Positions 1-6,590 of a stretch of DNA of 7,665 nucleotides are shown piece after piece. The DNA comes from an uncultured Acidimicrobiales bacterium (GTDB taxonomy: Bacteria > Actinomycetota > Acidimicrobiia > Acidimicrobiales > SZUA-35), in NCBI GenBank assembly GCA_938028175.1, contig CALJAE010000144.1, forward strand, positions 1-7,665, written 5' to 3'. Numbering within the stretch: position 1 is the stretch's first letter; the number at the start of each line of letters is the position of its first letter. A program made the position numbers and the translations under genes. The notes below the pieces were generated by a model. It was given only the letters and a program-made list of their open reading frames with translations. It did not search any database and had not been told where the DNA came from.

Positions 1-70
1 CATGATTCGAAGGAAACTTTTTAAGGTGCAAGTCAGTGTAAAATCTCCGGATTCAACTTTTCGAAATAAA

Positions 71-96
71 GCCATCCTGACGAAAGTCAGGATCTT
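71..96 (+). repeat. Palindromic repeat, copy 1 (GAAA loop)
   Basis: This is a perfect hairpin: arm ATCCTGAC at 74-81, loop GAAA at 82-85, arm GTCAGGAT at 86-93. The 23 bases 73-95 are identical to 151-173, 78 bases downstream. The head reads GCC instead of the GTC seen in other copies, and the tail CTT matches the copies in the nuoN-RNHCP gap. As RNA the loop is a GNRA tetraloop closed by C-G. It is a member of a dispersed short intergenic palindrome family. Confidence 0.85.
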
Positions 97-148
97 GATT
101 CTGCCTCCGCCAGTCGTGATTCTGGGTCCGGTGCCGATCCCACCAGAC

Positions 149-173
149 GTCATCCTGACGAAAGTCAGGATCT
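149..173 (+). repeat. Palindromic repeat, copy 2 (GAAA loop), abutting the nuoJ RBS
   Basis: The arms ATCCTGAC (152-159) and GTCAGGAT (164-171) enclose the loop GAAA (160-163). The unit has the canonical GTC head and CT tail. Its end touches the GGAGGG of the nuoJ ribosome binding site at 174, so any message read through here would carry a stable GNRA hairpin two bases upstream of the Shine-Dalgarno without covering it. Confidence 0.85.
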
Positions 174-179
174 GGAGGG
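174..179 (+). promoter_or_regulatory. Ribosome binding site of nuoJ
   Basis: GGAGGG lies five bases before the ATG at 185. This strong Shine-Dalgarno decides the nuoJ start in favour of 185 over the much longer open frame that begins at position 2. Confidence 0.85.
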
Positions 180-184
180 TAACG

Positions 185-985
185 ATGGAGCCTAACGTAG
201 TCGACCTAATCGTCTTCATAATTGCTGCCGTCATTACTATCGGTGGCGCCCTTGGAGTCGTTTTTTCTCGCAACCCGGTTAGAGCAGCTCTCAGCCTGGT
301 AGCTACATTCTTCTCCGTAGCTCTACTATTCATTATTCAAGACGCAAACTTCTTAGGCTTTGTACAAATCGTTGTTTACGCTGGCGCCATCGTTGTCCTG
401 TTTTTGTTCGTAATTATGTTGCTTGGTGTCGACAAAGCGCAAGATATTTTCGTCGAGCCGCTCGCAGGTCAACGTTCGTTAGGGTTTGTTGCTGCTGGAA
501 CATTCTTAGTCATGGCCCTAACAGGCCTTTTCCTTTCTGGACCATCTGGGATCGAAGGCGCACCCGAAGATGCCCCTGCTATCGCACTAACTGGACAGTT
601 TGGGCAGAACCCTATTGATAACACAGCAGATGTATCTCAGTTAGCGGGCGATATCTTCTCTAGCCAGCTCGTTGCGTTCCAAGCCACAGCATTGTTGCTG
701 ACGATTGCCACTATCGGTGCAGTTGTCATGGTCAAAAATAGTCGCAAAATAGACGAACTTAGTCTCGCAGCTGTCGGTGGTAGCGGAGCAGCAACTGATC
801 CATCACCTGTAGCTAAGGTATTTCCAGCGCCAACAGAAAAAGTTGATCCGCATGATGACGCTAAAGCTCCTGAAGTAGCCGAACCGGTTACTGAAGACGA
901 TACAGAAGAGTTTGATGGTCCATCTCAAGAAGATTCTTTAATCAACTTCGAAGACTTAGACGGAAAGGGTGAAGAAGATGAGTAG
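185..985 (+). CDS. nuoJ: NADH-quinone oxidoreductase subunit J
   Basis: This is a 266-residue membrane subunit of respiratory complex I, in the part of the membrane arm that connects the quinone site to the antiporter-like subunits. Five hydrophobic helices are visible. The third (about residues 56-80) has the family signature around VQIVVYAGAIVVLFLF, with Tyr65 aligning to the conserved Tyr59 of E. coli NuoJ in the helix that carries the pi-bulge. The basic loop after helix 1 (SRNPVR, 28-33) marks the cytoplasmic side by the positive-inside rule, which puts the C-terminus in the cytoplasm. Residues 184-266 form a long Pro/Ala linker and an acidic tail absent from the shorter E. coli protein (about 184 residues); actinobacterial NuoJ proteins are similarly long. 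The ATG at 185 has GGAGGG upstream. The stop overlaps nuoK by 8 bases, so the two are probably translationally coupled. Confidence 0.96.
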   Translation: MEPNVVDLIVFIIAAVITIGGALGVVFSRNPVRAALSLVATFFSVALLFIIQDANFLGFVQIVVYAGAIVVLFLFVIMLLGVDKAQDIFVEPLAGQRSLGFVAAGTFLVMALTGLFLSGPSGIEGAPEDAPAIALTGQFGQNPIDNTADVSQLAGDIFSSQLVAFQATALLLTIATIGAVVMVKNSRKIDELSLAAVGGSGAATDPSPVAKVFPAPTEKVDPHDDAKAPEVAEPVTEDDTEEFDGPSQEDSLINFEDLDGKGEEDE

Positions 986-1301
986 CTATATTGCAGTCGC
1001 ACTTACCGACACCTGGTATCTAGTTCTTGCTTCTGTTCTTTTCTCAATCGGTCTGCTCGGAGTTTTGATTCGCCGCAACCCGCTAGTGATGTTCATGTGC
1101 ATTGAGTTAATGCTCAACGCTGTGAACATTACATTTATTGCTTTCTCCTCAGCTCTAGATGACTTAACTGGTCAGACTTCAGTGTTCTTTATTCTTGTCG
1201 TAGCCGCTGCTGAAGTAGTAGTCGGCTTGTCGATGGTCATGATGTTGTTTAGACGCAACAACGAGTTGAGTGTCGACGATCTTAGCGAGCTGAAAGGGTA
1301 G
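978..1301 (+). CDS. nuoK: NADH-quinone oxidoreductase subunit K
   Basis: This is a 107-residue complex I membrane subunit related to MrpC, close to the usual length of about 100. It has three transmembrane helices, roughly residues 14-31, 36-58 and 68-94. Two membrane-buried glutamates needed for proton transfer are present: Glu43 in FMCIELMLNAVN and Glu79 in VVAAAEVVVGL, aligning with E. coli NuoK Glu36 and Glu72. I chose the ATG at 978, which gives MSSYIAV, over an in-frame GTG at 969 that would add only Met-Lys-Lys. A purine-rich GGAAAGGGTGAAG stretch (962-974) serves as ribosome binding site inside the nuoJ end. The gene overlaps nuoJ by 8 bases and ends 8 bases before nuoL. Confidence 0.96.
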   Translation: MSSYIAVALTDTWYLVLASVLFSIGLLGVLIRRNPLVMFMCIELMLNAVNITFIAFSSALDDLTGQTSVFFILVVAAAEVVVGLSMVMMLFRRNNELSVDDLSELKG

Positions 1302-1309
1302 GGGGAACT

Positions 1310-3241
1310 GTGTTAGATCTTGCCTGGTTAATACCCGCTGCGCCGCTTACTGGTTTTATCGTAAATATGTTGGTTGGCAAGCGCTTGGGCGAACCTCTAG
1401 CAGGCTGGGTTGCCACTATTGCAGCCTTTTTAAGCTTTATTTTCACAGTCTTAGTGTTCTTCGATCTTCGTTCTCTTGAGCCTTCTGACCGCTTCCACAT
1501 CGTCGAAATCTTCACTTGGATCAGCGCTGGCTCGTTCGAGGTCGACGCTGGCCTATTGGTCGATCCGCTGTCAATAACAATGGCGCTATTTGTGACGGGC
1601 GTCGGAACTCTCATCCACCTTTACTCCATTGGCTATATGCATGGCGATGAGAACTTCTCTAAGTTCTTTATCTACCTGAATATGTTTGTCTTCTCAATGC
1701 TGTTACTCGTATTGGGCGACAACTTGTTGTTGACTTTCCTTGGTTGGGAAGGCGTAGGGGCTTGTTCTTACCTACTCATCTCGTTCTGGTTTACTGATCC
1801 TCAGAATGCTTCTGCTGGTAAGAAGGCTTTTGTTACCAACCGTGTCGGTGACTTCGGTTACATGCTTGCTACATTCTTGGTGTTCTTAACCATTGGTTCT
1901 ATCAATTACGACGATATCGCTACCCAAGCCCCAGATATTGCAGCGGTTACGGCATCAGCTATTGTGCTGTTGTTCTTGCTTGCCGCAACTGGAAAGTCGG
2001 CACAGATTCCGCTATTTGTCTGGCTGCCAGACGCTATGGCTGGCCCGACCCCAGTGTCGGCGCTTATTCACGCAGCAACCATGGTGACCTCGGGCGTGTT
2101 CTTGTTGACTCGTCTCAACCCTATTCTTGCGGCCGCTAGCCCTTGGGTTGGCGACGTTATTGCCTGGACCGGTGCAATCACAGCACTCGTTGCAGCGACT
2201 GCAGCAGTTGCACAGAACGATATTAAGAGGGTGCTTGCATACTCGACCGTATCGCAGCTTGGTTACCTGTTCTTGGCTGTTGGTGTTGGTGGCTATGTAC
2301 CGGCAATCTTCCACATGATTACTCACGCTTTCTTTAAAGCACTTCTGTTCTTAGGTTCTGGTTCTGTTATTCATGGCATGCATGATCAACAAGACATGCG
2401 GTTTATGGGTGGGCTTAAGAAGTTCATGCCCGTTACGTCGTTTACATTCATTATCGGTTGGCTTGCAATCGCCGGTGTGCCACCGTTTTCTGGTTTCTGG
2501 TCAAAAGACGAGATTCTCGTCTTCGCTTGGGGATCAAACAAGGCACTTTGGGTCGTTGGTCTAGTCACAGCTCTACTGACCGGTTTCTATATGACCCGAC
2601 AGGTCATTATGACTTTCTTCGGTAAGCCTCGTTTCGATGTCGAAGAAGTTAAGCCACATGAGTCGCCAAAGACCATGACAATACCTCTTGTGATCTTGAG
2701 CATCTTGGCTGCCGTTGCCGGTGGTTTGAACCTTCCATTCACCAAAGACTTCCTTGGCGGTACCGATGTTCACTTCCTCGAGGGCTGGCTAGAGCCGTCG
2801 CTGTTTGCTAACGAAGCCAAATTCGATACGGCTGGTTCAACAAAAGTTTGGTTAGCGCTAATTGCTGTTGCAGCTGGAGCGATTGCTATCTTTGCTGCAT
2901 TCAAGCTGTTTGGTAAGGGTGGATCGCTGTCAGCCGATGAAGTCTCTACCGAAGAGCTAGACAAGAGTCCGCTGCGTTCGCCGTACTTAGAAAACGCTTG
3001 GTTTATTGATGCTACTTATGCAAAGTTCATGGGTGGCCCGGGTCGCAAAATGTTCGAGTTCTTCTCTTTCTTTGACCGCACAGCGGTTGACGGTATCTCT
3101 AAGGGTGTGGCCGGTGGCTCTGTTGGTGTTGGTACTTTGTTCCGTAAAGCTCAGACCGGGTATGTTCGTAACTATGTAACTCTGATTGTGTTCGGCGCTA
3201 TCGCCATGGTTGGCTGGGTTATCTGGAGGTTGGTCTCCTAA
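1310..3241 (+). CDS. nuoL: NADH-quinone oxidoreductase subunit L
   Basis: This is the distal antiporter-like proton-pumping subunit of complex I, 643 residues against 613 in E. coli. Channel residues are intact: Glu147 in GWEGVG (E. coli Glu144), Asp181 in NRVGDFG, Lys229 in GKSAQIPLFVWLPDAM, His254 in SALIHAATMV, Lys343 in HAFFKALLFL and Lys399 in FWSKDEIL. After the 14-helix core, residues about 540-610 form the amphipathic lateral helix that runs along NuoM and NuoN; a last anchor helix (about 618-643) follows. The start is GTG at 1310, preceded by GGGGG at 1301-1305; the next in-frame ATG would remove the conserved first helix. The stop TAA shares its last A with the nuoM ATG. The presence of complex I partners excludes an Mrp antiporter subunit. 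Confidence 0.97.
   Translation: MLDLAWLIPAAPLTGFIVNMLVGKRLGEPLAGWVATIAAFLSFIFTVLVFFDLRSLEPSDRFHIVEIFTWISAGSFEVDAGLLVDPLSITMALFVTGVGTLIHLYSIGYMHGDENFSKFFIYLNMFVFSMLLLVLGDNLLLTFLGWEGVGACSYLLISFWFTDPQNASAGKKAFVTNRVGDFGYMLATFLVFLTIGSINYDDIATQAPDIAAVTASAIVLLFLLAATGKSAQIPLFVWLPDAMAGPTPVSALIHAATMVTSGVFLLTRLNPILAAASPWVGDVIAWTGAITALVAATAAVAQNDIKRVLAYSTVSQLGYLFLAVGVGGYVPAIFHMITHAFFKALLFLGSGSVIHGMHDQQDMRFMGGLKKFMPVTSFTFIIGWLAIAGVPPFSGFWSKDEILVFAWGSNKALWVVGLVTALLTGFYMTRQVIMTFFGKPRFDVEEVKPHESPKTMTIPLVILSILAAVAGGLNLPFTKDFLGGTDVHFLEGWLEPSLFANEAKFDTAGSTKVWLALIAVAAGAIAIFAAFKLFGKGGSLSADEVSTEELDKSPLRSPYLENAWFIDATYAKFMGGPGRKMFEFFSFFDRTAVDGISKGVAGGSVGVGTLFRKAQTGYVRNYVTLIVFGAIAMVGWVIWRLVS
3225..3238 (+). promoter_or_regulatory. 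nuoM ribosome binding site within a small hairpin
   Basis: GGAGG at 3225-3229 lies 11 bases before the nuoM ATG at 3241, a slightly long spacing. GGAG (3225-3228) can pair with CTCC (3235-3238) across a 6-base loop. Ribosomes finishing nuoL would melt this pairing, which would suit coupled translation. The 4-bp stem is weak, so only the Shine-Dalgarno is well supported. Confidence 0.5.
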
Positions 3242-4833
3242 TGCTCACTTTGCTTATCGTTATCCCGCTAATTACAGCTGCGCTAGTTCTCGTTAATACT
3301 GAAAGTTTGGCCCGTGTTGTTGCGCTAATAGGTTCAACAGTCACCGGGATTTTGTCGTTAATTGTTCTGTCCGAGTTCGAGGTAGGAGAGAGCGGCTATC
3401 AGTTCGTCTCAGATGTCAATTGGATACCTTCGCTTGGTATTAATTGGACGCTCGGTGTAGACGGTATTTCACTTTGGCTCGTTGTTCTTGCCGGGTTGCT
3501 TTTCCCAATAGCGATTCTGACTACGTCAGCTCACCACGATCAACGCCAGTTCTATTTTCACTTAATGGCTTTGCAGGCTGGTTCGCTTGGAGCTTTCTTG
3601 TCGATCGACTTGTTCTTATTCTTCGCATTCTTCGAGATCGTACTTGTGCCAATGTATTTCTTGATTGGTGGCTGGGGCCACGGCGACCGTGTGTATGCAG
3701 CGCTCAAGTTCTTCCTATACACAATGGCAGCATCAGCGCTAATGCTGGTCGGAATCCTAGCTCTCGGCATACTAACCAGAAACGGTGAGGTGTTTAGCTT
3801 TGACATCAGAGATATTCAAGCAAATATGGCCGGTGTCAGCGACACGGCTCGCTGGCTAATACTGATCTCGTTTGCACTAGCATTCGCTGTCAAGGTGCCA
3901 GTCTTCCCAATTCACACTTGGCTACCTAATGCGCATACCGAAGCTCCAACAGCCGGTTCAGTAATTCTTGCCGGCGTAATGTTAAAGCTCGGCACCTATG
4001 GTCTTATCCGTTTCGGTCTGGGTCTGTTCCCAGAAGAAACCATCGCCCTGGCTCCAGTGTTCTTAACTCTTGGTGTTATAGGCATTATCTATGGCGCCGC
4101 AGTCGCAACCGTGCAGACCGATCTAAAGAAGCTGGTTGCCTACTCCTCGGTTGCTCACATGGGCTTTATTGTTCTCGGCATCTTTGCTTTCAACTCACAG
4201 GGCCTGAACGGTGCTGTGGTGCAGATGATCAACCACGGCATATCGACTGGTGCTTTGTTTATCTTGGTGGGCTGGATGTATGACAGGTTGAAGACCCGTG
4301 AGATTTCGCAGATGTCTGGCCTGCAGAAGTCGGCTCCGGTTTTCGCTGGTGTTATGACTCTGGTTGTTCTCTCGAGTATTGGTCTGCCAGGGCTCAACGG
4401 CTTCGTTGGTGAGTTCTTGATTCTGCTTGGAACGTTTAGTTCAGCTCGTTGGTGGGCCGTTGTGGCAACCGCTGGTGTAATCCTTGCGGCCCTCTATTTG
4501 CTGTGGGCTTACCAACGCACATTCCATGGTCCTCCTGCAGGAACCGAAGGTGCTTCGTCAGACAAAGTACTGAAAGACCTGTCACCGAAAGAACTTCTCG
4601 GTATAGCGCCCCTGCTAGCTGCAATTGTATTCTTCGGTGTCTACCCAAGCTTTATGATTGATCGGATTGAGCCTTCTGTAGATGCATTAATTGAACGAAT
4701 TGAAACTGAAGCAGACTTTACCGAGTCTGAGACCGAGGCCCCTGAGCGTTCAGGTGTTGAAGGTTTGACTGAGGCCTTGGAGCTTGCTGAAGAGGATAAG
4801 GCCGAAAAAGAAGCTTTGGAAGGTGAGAGCTAA
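3241..4833 (+). CDS. nuoM: NADH-quinone oxidoreductase subunit M
   Basis: This is the middle antiporter-like proton-pumping subunit of complex I, 530 residues against 509 in E. coli. The core has about fourteen helices and all key channel residues: Glu132 in FFEIVLVPMYF (E. coli Glu144), Lys218 in FAVKVPVFPIHTWLPNAHTEAP (Lys234), Lys249 in VMLKLGTYG (Lys265) and Glu391 in GFVGEFLIL (Glu407). Histidines near 306 and 332 belong to the conserved central axis. The last 45 or so residues are a strongly acidic, Glu-rich extension beyond the last helix (TEADFTESETEAPERSG and onward) that the E. coli protein lacks. The ATG overlaps the nuoL stop as TAATG. The stop TAA at 4831-4833 is likewise followed by an overlapping ATG, but that ATG now opens a short leader ORF rather than nuoN. 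Confidence 0.97.
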   Translation: MLTLLIVIPLITAALVLVNTESLARVVALIGSTVTGILSLIVLSEFEVGESGYQFVSDVNWIPSLGINWTLGVDGISLWLVVLAGLLFPIAILTTSAHHDQRQFYFHLMALQAGSLGAFLSIDLFLFFAFFEIVLVPMYFLIGGWGHGDRVYAALKFFLYTMAASALMLVGILALGILTRNGEVFSFDIRDIQANMAGVSDTARWLILISFALAFAVKVPVFPIHTWLPNAHTEAPTAGSVILAGVMLKLGTYGLIRFGLGLFPEETIALAPVFLTLGVIGIIYGAAVATVQTDLKKLVAYSSVAHMGFIVLGIFAFNSQGLNGAVVQMINHGISTGALFILVGWMYDRLKTREISQMSGLQKSAPVFAGVMTLVVLSSIGLPGLNGFVGEFLILLGTFSSARWWAVVATAGVILAALYLLWAYQRTFHGPPAGTEGASSDKVLKDLSPKELLGIAPLLAAIVFFGVYPSFMIDRIEPSVDALIERIETEADFTESETEAPERSGVEGLTEALELAEEDKAEKEALEGES

Positions 4834-4838
4834 TGTTT
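4829..4838 (+). repeat. Direct repeat flanking the nuoM-nuoN insert, left copy
   Basis: GCTAATGTTT occurs here and again at 4899-4908, 70 bases downstream. Each copy contains an ATG; here it overlaps the nuoM stop, and in the right copy it is the nuoN start. The match extends to 12 of 13 bases (next bases GAC against AAC). The arrangement looks like a target-site duplication or a segmental duplication. Confidence 0.75.
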
Positions 4839-4910
4839 GACTCACTGATTCGGCGATGTTTGCGAAGCAAACTCGGTAAGCGAAGTGAAACGAGCGGCGC
4901 TAATGTTTAA
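4833..4910 (+). CDS. Possible 25-codon leader peptide ORF before nuoN
   Basis: The ORF starts at the ATG that overlaps the nuoM stop (TAATG) and encodes MFDSLIRRCLRSKLGKRSET followed by SGANV, a short basic peptide with no known domain. It owns the good ribosome binding site GGAAGGTGAG at 4818-4827, which presumably once served nuoN. Its stop TAA (4908-4910) overlaps the nuoN start (4903) by 8 bases, the same overlap as nuoJ-nuoK. This suggests that its translation delivers ribosomes to nuoN rather than that the peptide itself has a function. Whether it is translated is unknown. Confidence 0.35.
   Translation: MFDSLIRRCLRSKLGKRSETSGANV
4839..4898. mobile_element. Putative 60-bp insert between nuoM and nuoN
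   Basis: This segment lies between two copies of GCTAATGTTT. Its core is a hairpin with arms GTTTGC (4858-4863) and GCAAAC (4867-4872) around GAA. Two imperfect tandem units beginning GCGAAG (from 4862 and from 4880), each followed by an AAAC core, make up most of the right part. It encodes no recognisable protein domain and does not share the stem sequences of the other hairpin repeats in the window. Removing it together with one repeat copy would restore a TAATG junction like that of nuoL-nuoM. A non-autonomous palindromic element is one reading; a local duplication with divergence is another. Confidence 0.45.
4899..4908 (+). repeat. Direct repeat flanking the nuoM-nuoN insert, right copy
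   Basis: This is the second GCTAATGTTT. Its ATG (4903-4905) opens nuoN as MFNLLAQV. The left copy, with its better Shine-Dalgarno, is at 4829-4838. Confidence 0.75.
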
Positions 4911-6486
4911 CCTTCTTGCTCAAGTAACTCCGCCACGTTTCGACGTTCCGACTCCTGAATGGAGCGAGATCCTACCGCTTCTCGTGATGGGCGTAGCACC
5001 AATTATCTTGGTTGTTCTCGTCTCACTAATGGGCAAGCGCAGCCAGTCCGAGGTTGGGCTTGTGTCGATGGTGTTCAGCGTTATGGCTGCCGCTATCAGT
5101 TTCGCTGGGTTGTTCCCAGTTTGGCGTCTACTTCAAGAATCAGATCAAGACGCATTCTTACTAGTTGGTGGCTCTCTAAGAGTCGATAGCTTTGTGTTAG
5201 TCGCTTGGGGTCTGATTATTGCTATGGCAGCCGTTGCTAGTCTCACTTTTGAGCGTGAGTCTTTCTCTGGTCGTAACAGTGGTGCGTCTTCTGTAATGGA
5301 ACAGCATGTGCTGTTGTTCTTAAGTGCTACTGGTGGAATGATCATGGTCGCCGCAGAGAACTTGATTCTGTTGTTCGTTGGCCTCGAGATTCTGAGTATT
5401 GCCGTTTATGTATTGGCAGCTCTCGATCTGCGGCGCAGTTCTAGTCAGGAAGCTGGTTTCAAATACTTCGCTCTGGGAGCTGTATCTTCAGCAATATTTG
5501 CTTATGGAATAGCGTTTGTTTACGGTGCCACCGGTTCGATTCAGATCAGCGCAATAGCTAATGCCGGTGTCAATGATCTTGGCCTTAATCCTCGTGTTCA
5601 TGCTTCACTTATCCTCGTAGGAATCATGTTCTTACTAGTGGGCTTTGCCTTTAAGATTTCGGCTGTGCCGTTCCATTCTTGGACGCCAGACGTTTATCAG
5701 GGTTCGCCTACTCCTGTTGTCGGCTTTATGGCTTCGGCAGTCAAGGTGGCCGGTGTCGCCACATTGCTTCGAGTATTGCTAGATGCTTTCAGTAACTTTG
5801 GTTCCGAGATTCAACCAGTCATCGGAGTCCTTGCTGGGTTAAGTCTTGTTGGTGGTGCGGTTATGGCGTTGGCTCAGACTGACGCTAAGCGAATGCTTGC
5901 TTATTCTTCGATTAATCATGTCGGGTTTATGCTGGTCGGAATCTATGTTGCTCAGGAACTCAGCTCAACGGGTGCTCTTGGTGAGCGGTCGGTTGCGTTT
6001 TACCTGATTGCCTATTCGTTTATGGTTGCTGGCGCTTTCGGAGTTATGACGCTGGTTCAACGCAATCACGAAGCCAACAATGGCAAGGGGTCACCGTTAA
6101 CTCTCGACGCTATGGCAGGCCTATACAAGCGTCAGCCGCTGCTAGCAGGGCTACTGGCTTTCTTTCTGCTCGCTCAAGCCGGTGTTCCTTTTACTGCCGG
6201 GTTCTGGTCGAAAGTAAGAGTCATCTTCGCAGCAACTGACGTCAGAGAAACCGGTGGCTATGTGCTGGCTGCGATTGCGATGCTAAGTGCTGTAGTGGCA
6301 GCATTCTTATACCTGAGAATTATTGTTTCGATGTTCATGTCTGACCCAGACGAAGAGCGAGATACAAAGCTCGACTTCAAACCAAGCATCAGCATGGCCG
6401 GCGTCGGAGTCTGCCTAATAGTGGTTCTAATCTTAGGTATTGTGCCAGGCGTGGCCTCAGGCATACTCGAAGCCGTCGCACCTTGA
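4903..6486 (+). CDS. nuoN: NADH-quinone oxidoreductase subunit N
   Basis: This is the antiporter-like proton-pumping subunit nearest NuoK in complex I, 527 residues. Channel residues are complete: Glu162 in FVGLEILSIAVYVLA (E. coli Glu133), Lys187 in GFKYFALGAVSS (Lys158), Lys251 in FKISAVPFHSWTPDVYQGSP (Lys217), Lys281 in SAVKVAG (Lys247) and Lys437 in GFWSKVRV (Lys395). I chose the ATG at 4903 because it lies in the duplicated GCTAATGTTT, whose left copy overlaps the nuoM stop, and because MFNLLAQV begins a normal N-terminus. An in-frame GTG at 4885 would add six residues read from the inserted segment. No clear Shine-Dalgarno precedes 4903; the upstream bases are AAACGAGCGGCGCTA, so initiation may depend on the leader ORF that ends at 4910. 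It is the last nuo gene of the operon. Confidence 0.95.
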   Translation: MFNLLAQVTPPRFDVPTPEWSEILPLLVMGVAPIILVVLVSLMGKRSQSEVGLVSMVFSVMAAAISFAGLFPVWRLLQESDQDAFLLVGGSLRVDSFVLVAWGLIIAMAAVASLTFERESFSGRNSGASSVMEQHVLLFLSATGGMIMVAAENLILLFVGLEILSIAVYVLAALDLRRSSSQEAGFKYFALGAVSSAIFAYGIAFVYGATGSIQISAIANAGVNDLGLNPRVHASLILVGIMFLLVGFAFKISAVPFHSWTPDVYQGSPTPVVGFMASAVKVAGVATLLRVLLDAFSNFGSEIQPVIGVLAGLSLVGGAVMALAQTDAKRMLAYSSINHVGFMLVGIYVAQELSSTGALGERSVAFYLIAYSFMVAGAFGVMTLVQRNHEANNGKGSPLTLDAMAGLYKRQPLLAGLLAFFLLAQAGVPFTAGFWSKVRVIFAATDVRETGGYVLAAIAMLSAVVAAFLYLRIIVSMFMSDPDEERDTKLDFKPSISMAGVGVCLIVVLILGIVPGVASGILEAVAP

Positions 6487-6501
6487 TGGGTAGTGGGCTG
6501 C

Positions 6502-6519
6502 AATTGAGCGATCTCAATT
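6502..6519 (+). terminator. Weak candidate terminator hairpin of the nuo operon
   Basis: AATTGAG (6502-6508) pairs with CTCAATT (6513-6519) around CGAT, starting 15 bases after the nuoN stop, with TTTCTT overlapping and following the 3' arm (6518-6523). Only two of the seven pairs are G-C and the T-tract is interrupted, so this would be a poor intrinsic terminator. Confidence 0.3.
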
Positions 6520-6544
6520 TCTTGGCGGCAGATAGCCTCAGATC

Positions 6545-6558
6545 GTCATTCTGAACTT
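6545..6558 (+). repeat. Half copy of palindromic repeat
   Basis: GTCATTCTGAACTT repeats exactly the first 14 bases of the full unit at 6564-6590, then breaks off. The second arm is missing, so no hairpin can form. It looks like a truncated copy or the remnant of a partial duplication. Confidence 0.65.
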
Positions 6559-6563
6559 TAGCT

Positions 6564-6590
6564 GTCATTCTGAACTTGATTCAGAATCTT
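6564..6590 (+). repeat. Palindromic repeat, copy 3 (CTTGA loop)
   Basis: Arms ATTCTGAA (6567-6574) and TTCAGAAT (6580-6587) enclose CTTGA, with GTC head and CTT tail. The stem differs from copies 1 and 2 at several positions, but every change is matched on the opposite arm. It abuts copy 4 tail to tail. Confidence 0.8.

Larger units (their letters stand above)
1..184. other. Non-coding leader upstream of nuoJ
   Basis: This stretch precedes the nuoJ start. Two forward frames close almost at once: a TGA at 3-5 and a TAA at 22-24. Only the frame of nuoJ stays open, and it would translate both repeat copies, so I read the region as non-coding. At most about seven codons of a preceding gene (by operon order this should be nuoI) could lie at the left edge, in the frame ending at 22-24. 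Two identical hairpins of the palindromic repeat family sit at 71-96 and 149-173. The spacer between them carries GATTCTG twice (97-103 and 118-124) and a CTCCGCCAG string, which look like decayed pieces of related repeats. I see no convincing promoter. Confidence 0.7.

Noticed and set aside
2..184. N-terminal extension of nuoJ by 61 residues in the open frame from position 2
   Set aside because: The extension would translate both copies of a non-coding hairpin repeat (giving ILTKVRI twice), has no ribosome binding site, and precedes a perfect GGAGGG-ATG at 185 where the NuoJ homology starts.
969..977. GTG start for nuoK three codons upstream of the ATG
   Set aside because: It adds only Met-Lys-Lys and lies within the purine-rich ribosome binding region; the ATG at 978 gives the usual NuoK N-terminus.
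1282..1614. Minus-strand ORF opposite nuoK-nuoL, and the other ORFs lying antisense or out of frame inside nuoL, nuoM, nuoN and dusB
   Set aside because: Their translations are low-complexity shadows of conserved genes on the other frame, with no family features and no ribosome binding sites.
4885..4902. GTG start for nuoN giving an extra MKRAAL
   Set aside because: The added codons come from the inserted segment. The ATG at 4903 lies in the duplicated junction sequence and gives a normal start. A downstream effect of the GTG cannot be excluded.
1310..6486. Mrp-type antiporter or hydrogenase membrane module instead of complex I
   Set aside because: NuoJ, K, L, M and N are present in the standard complex I order with the residues of the NuoL, M and N subgroups. 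No Mrp partner genes or hydrogenase subunits are present.
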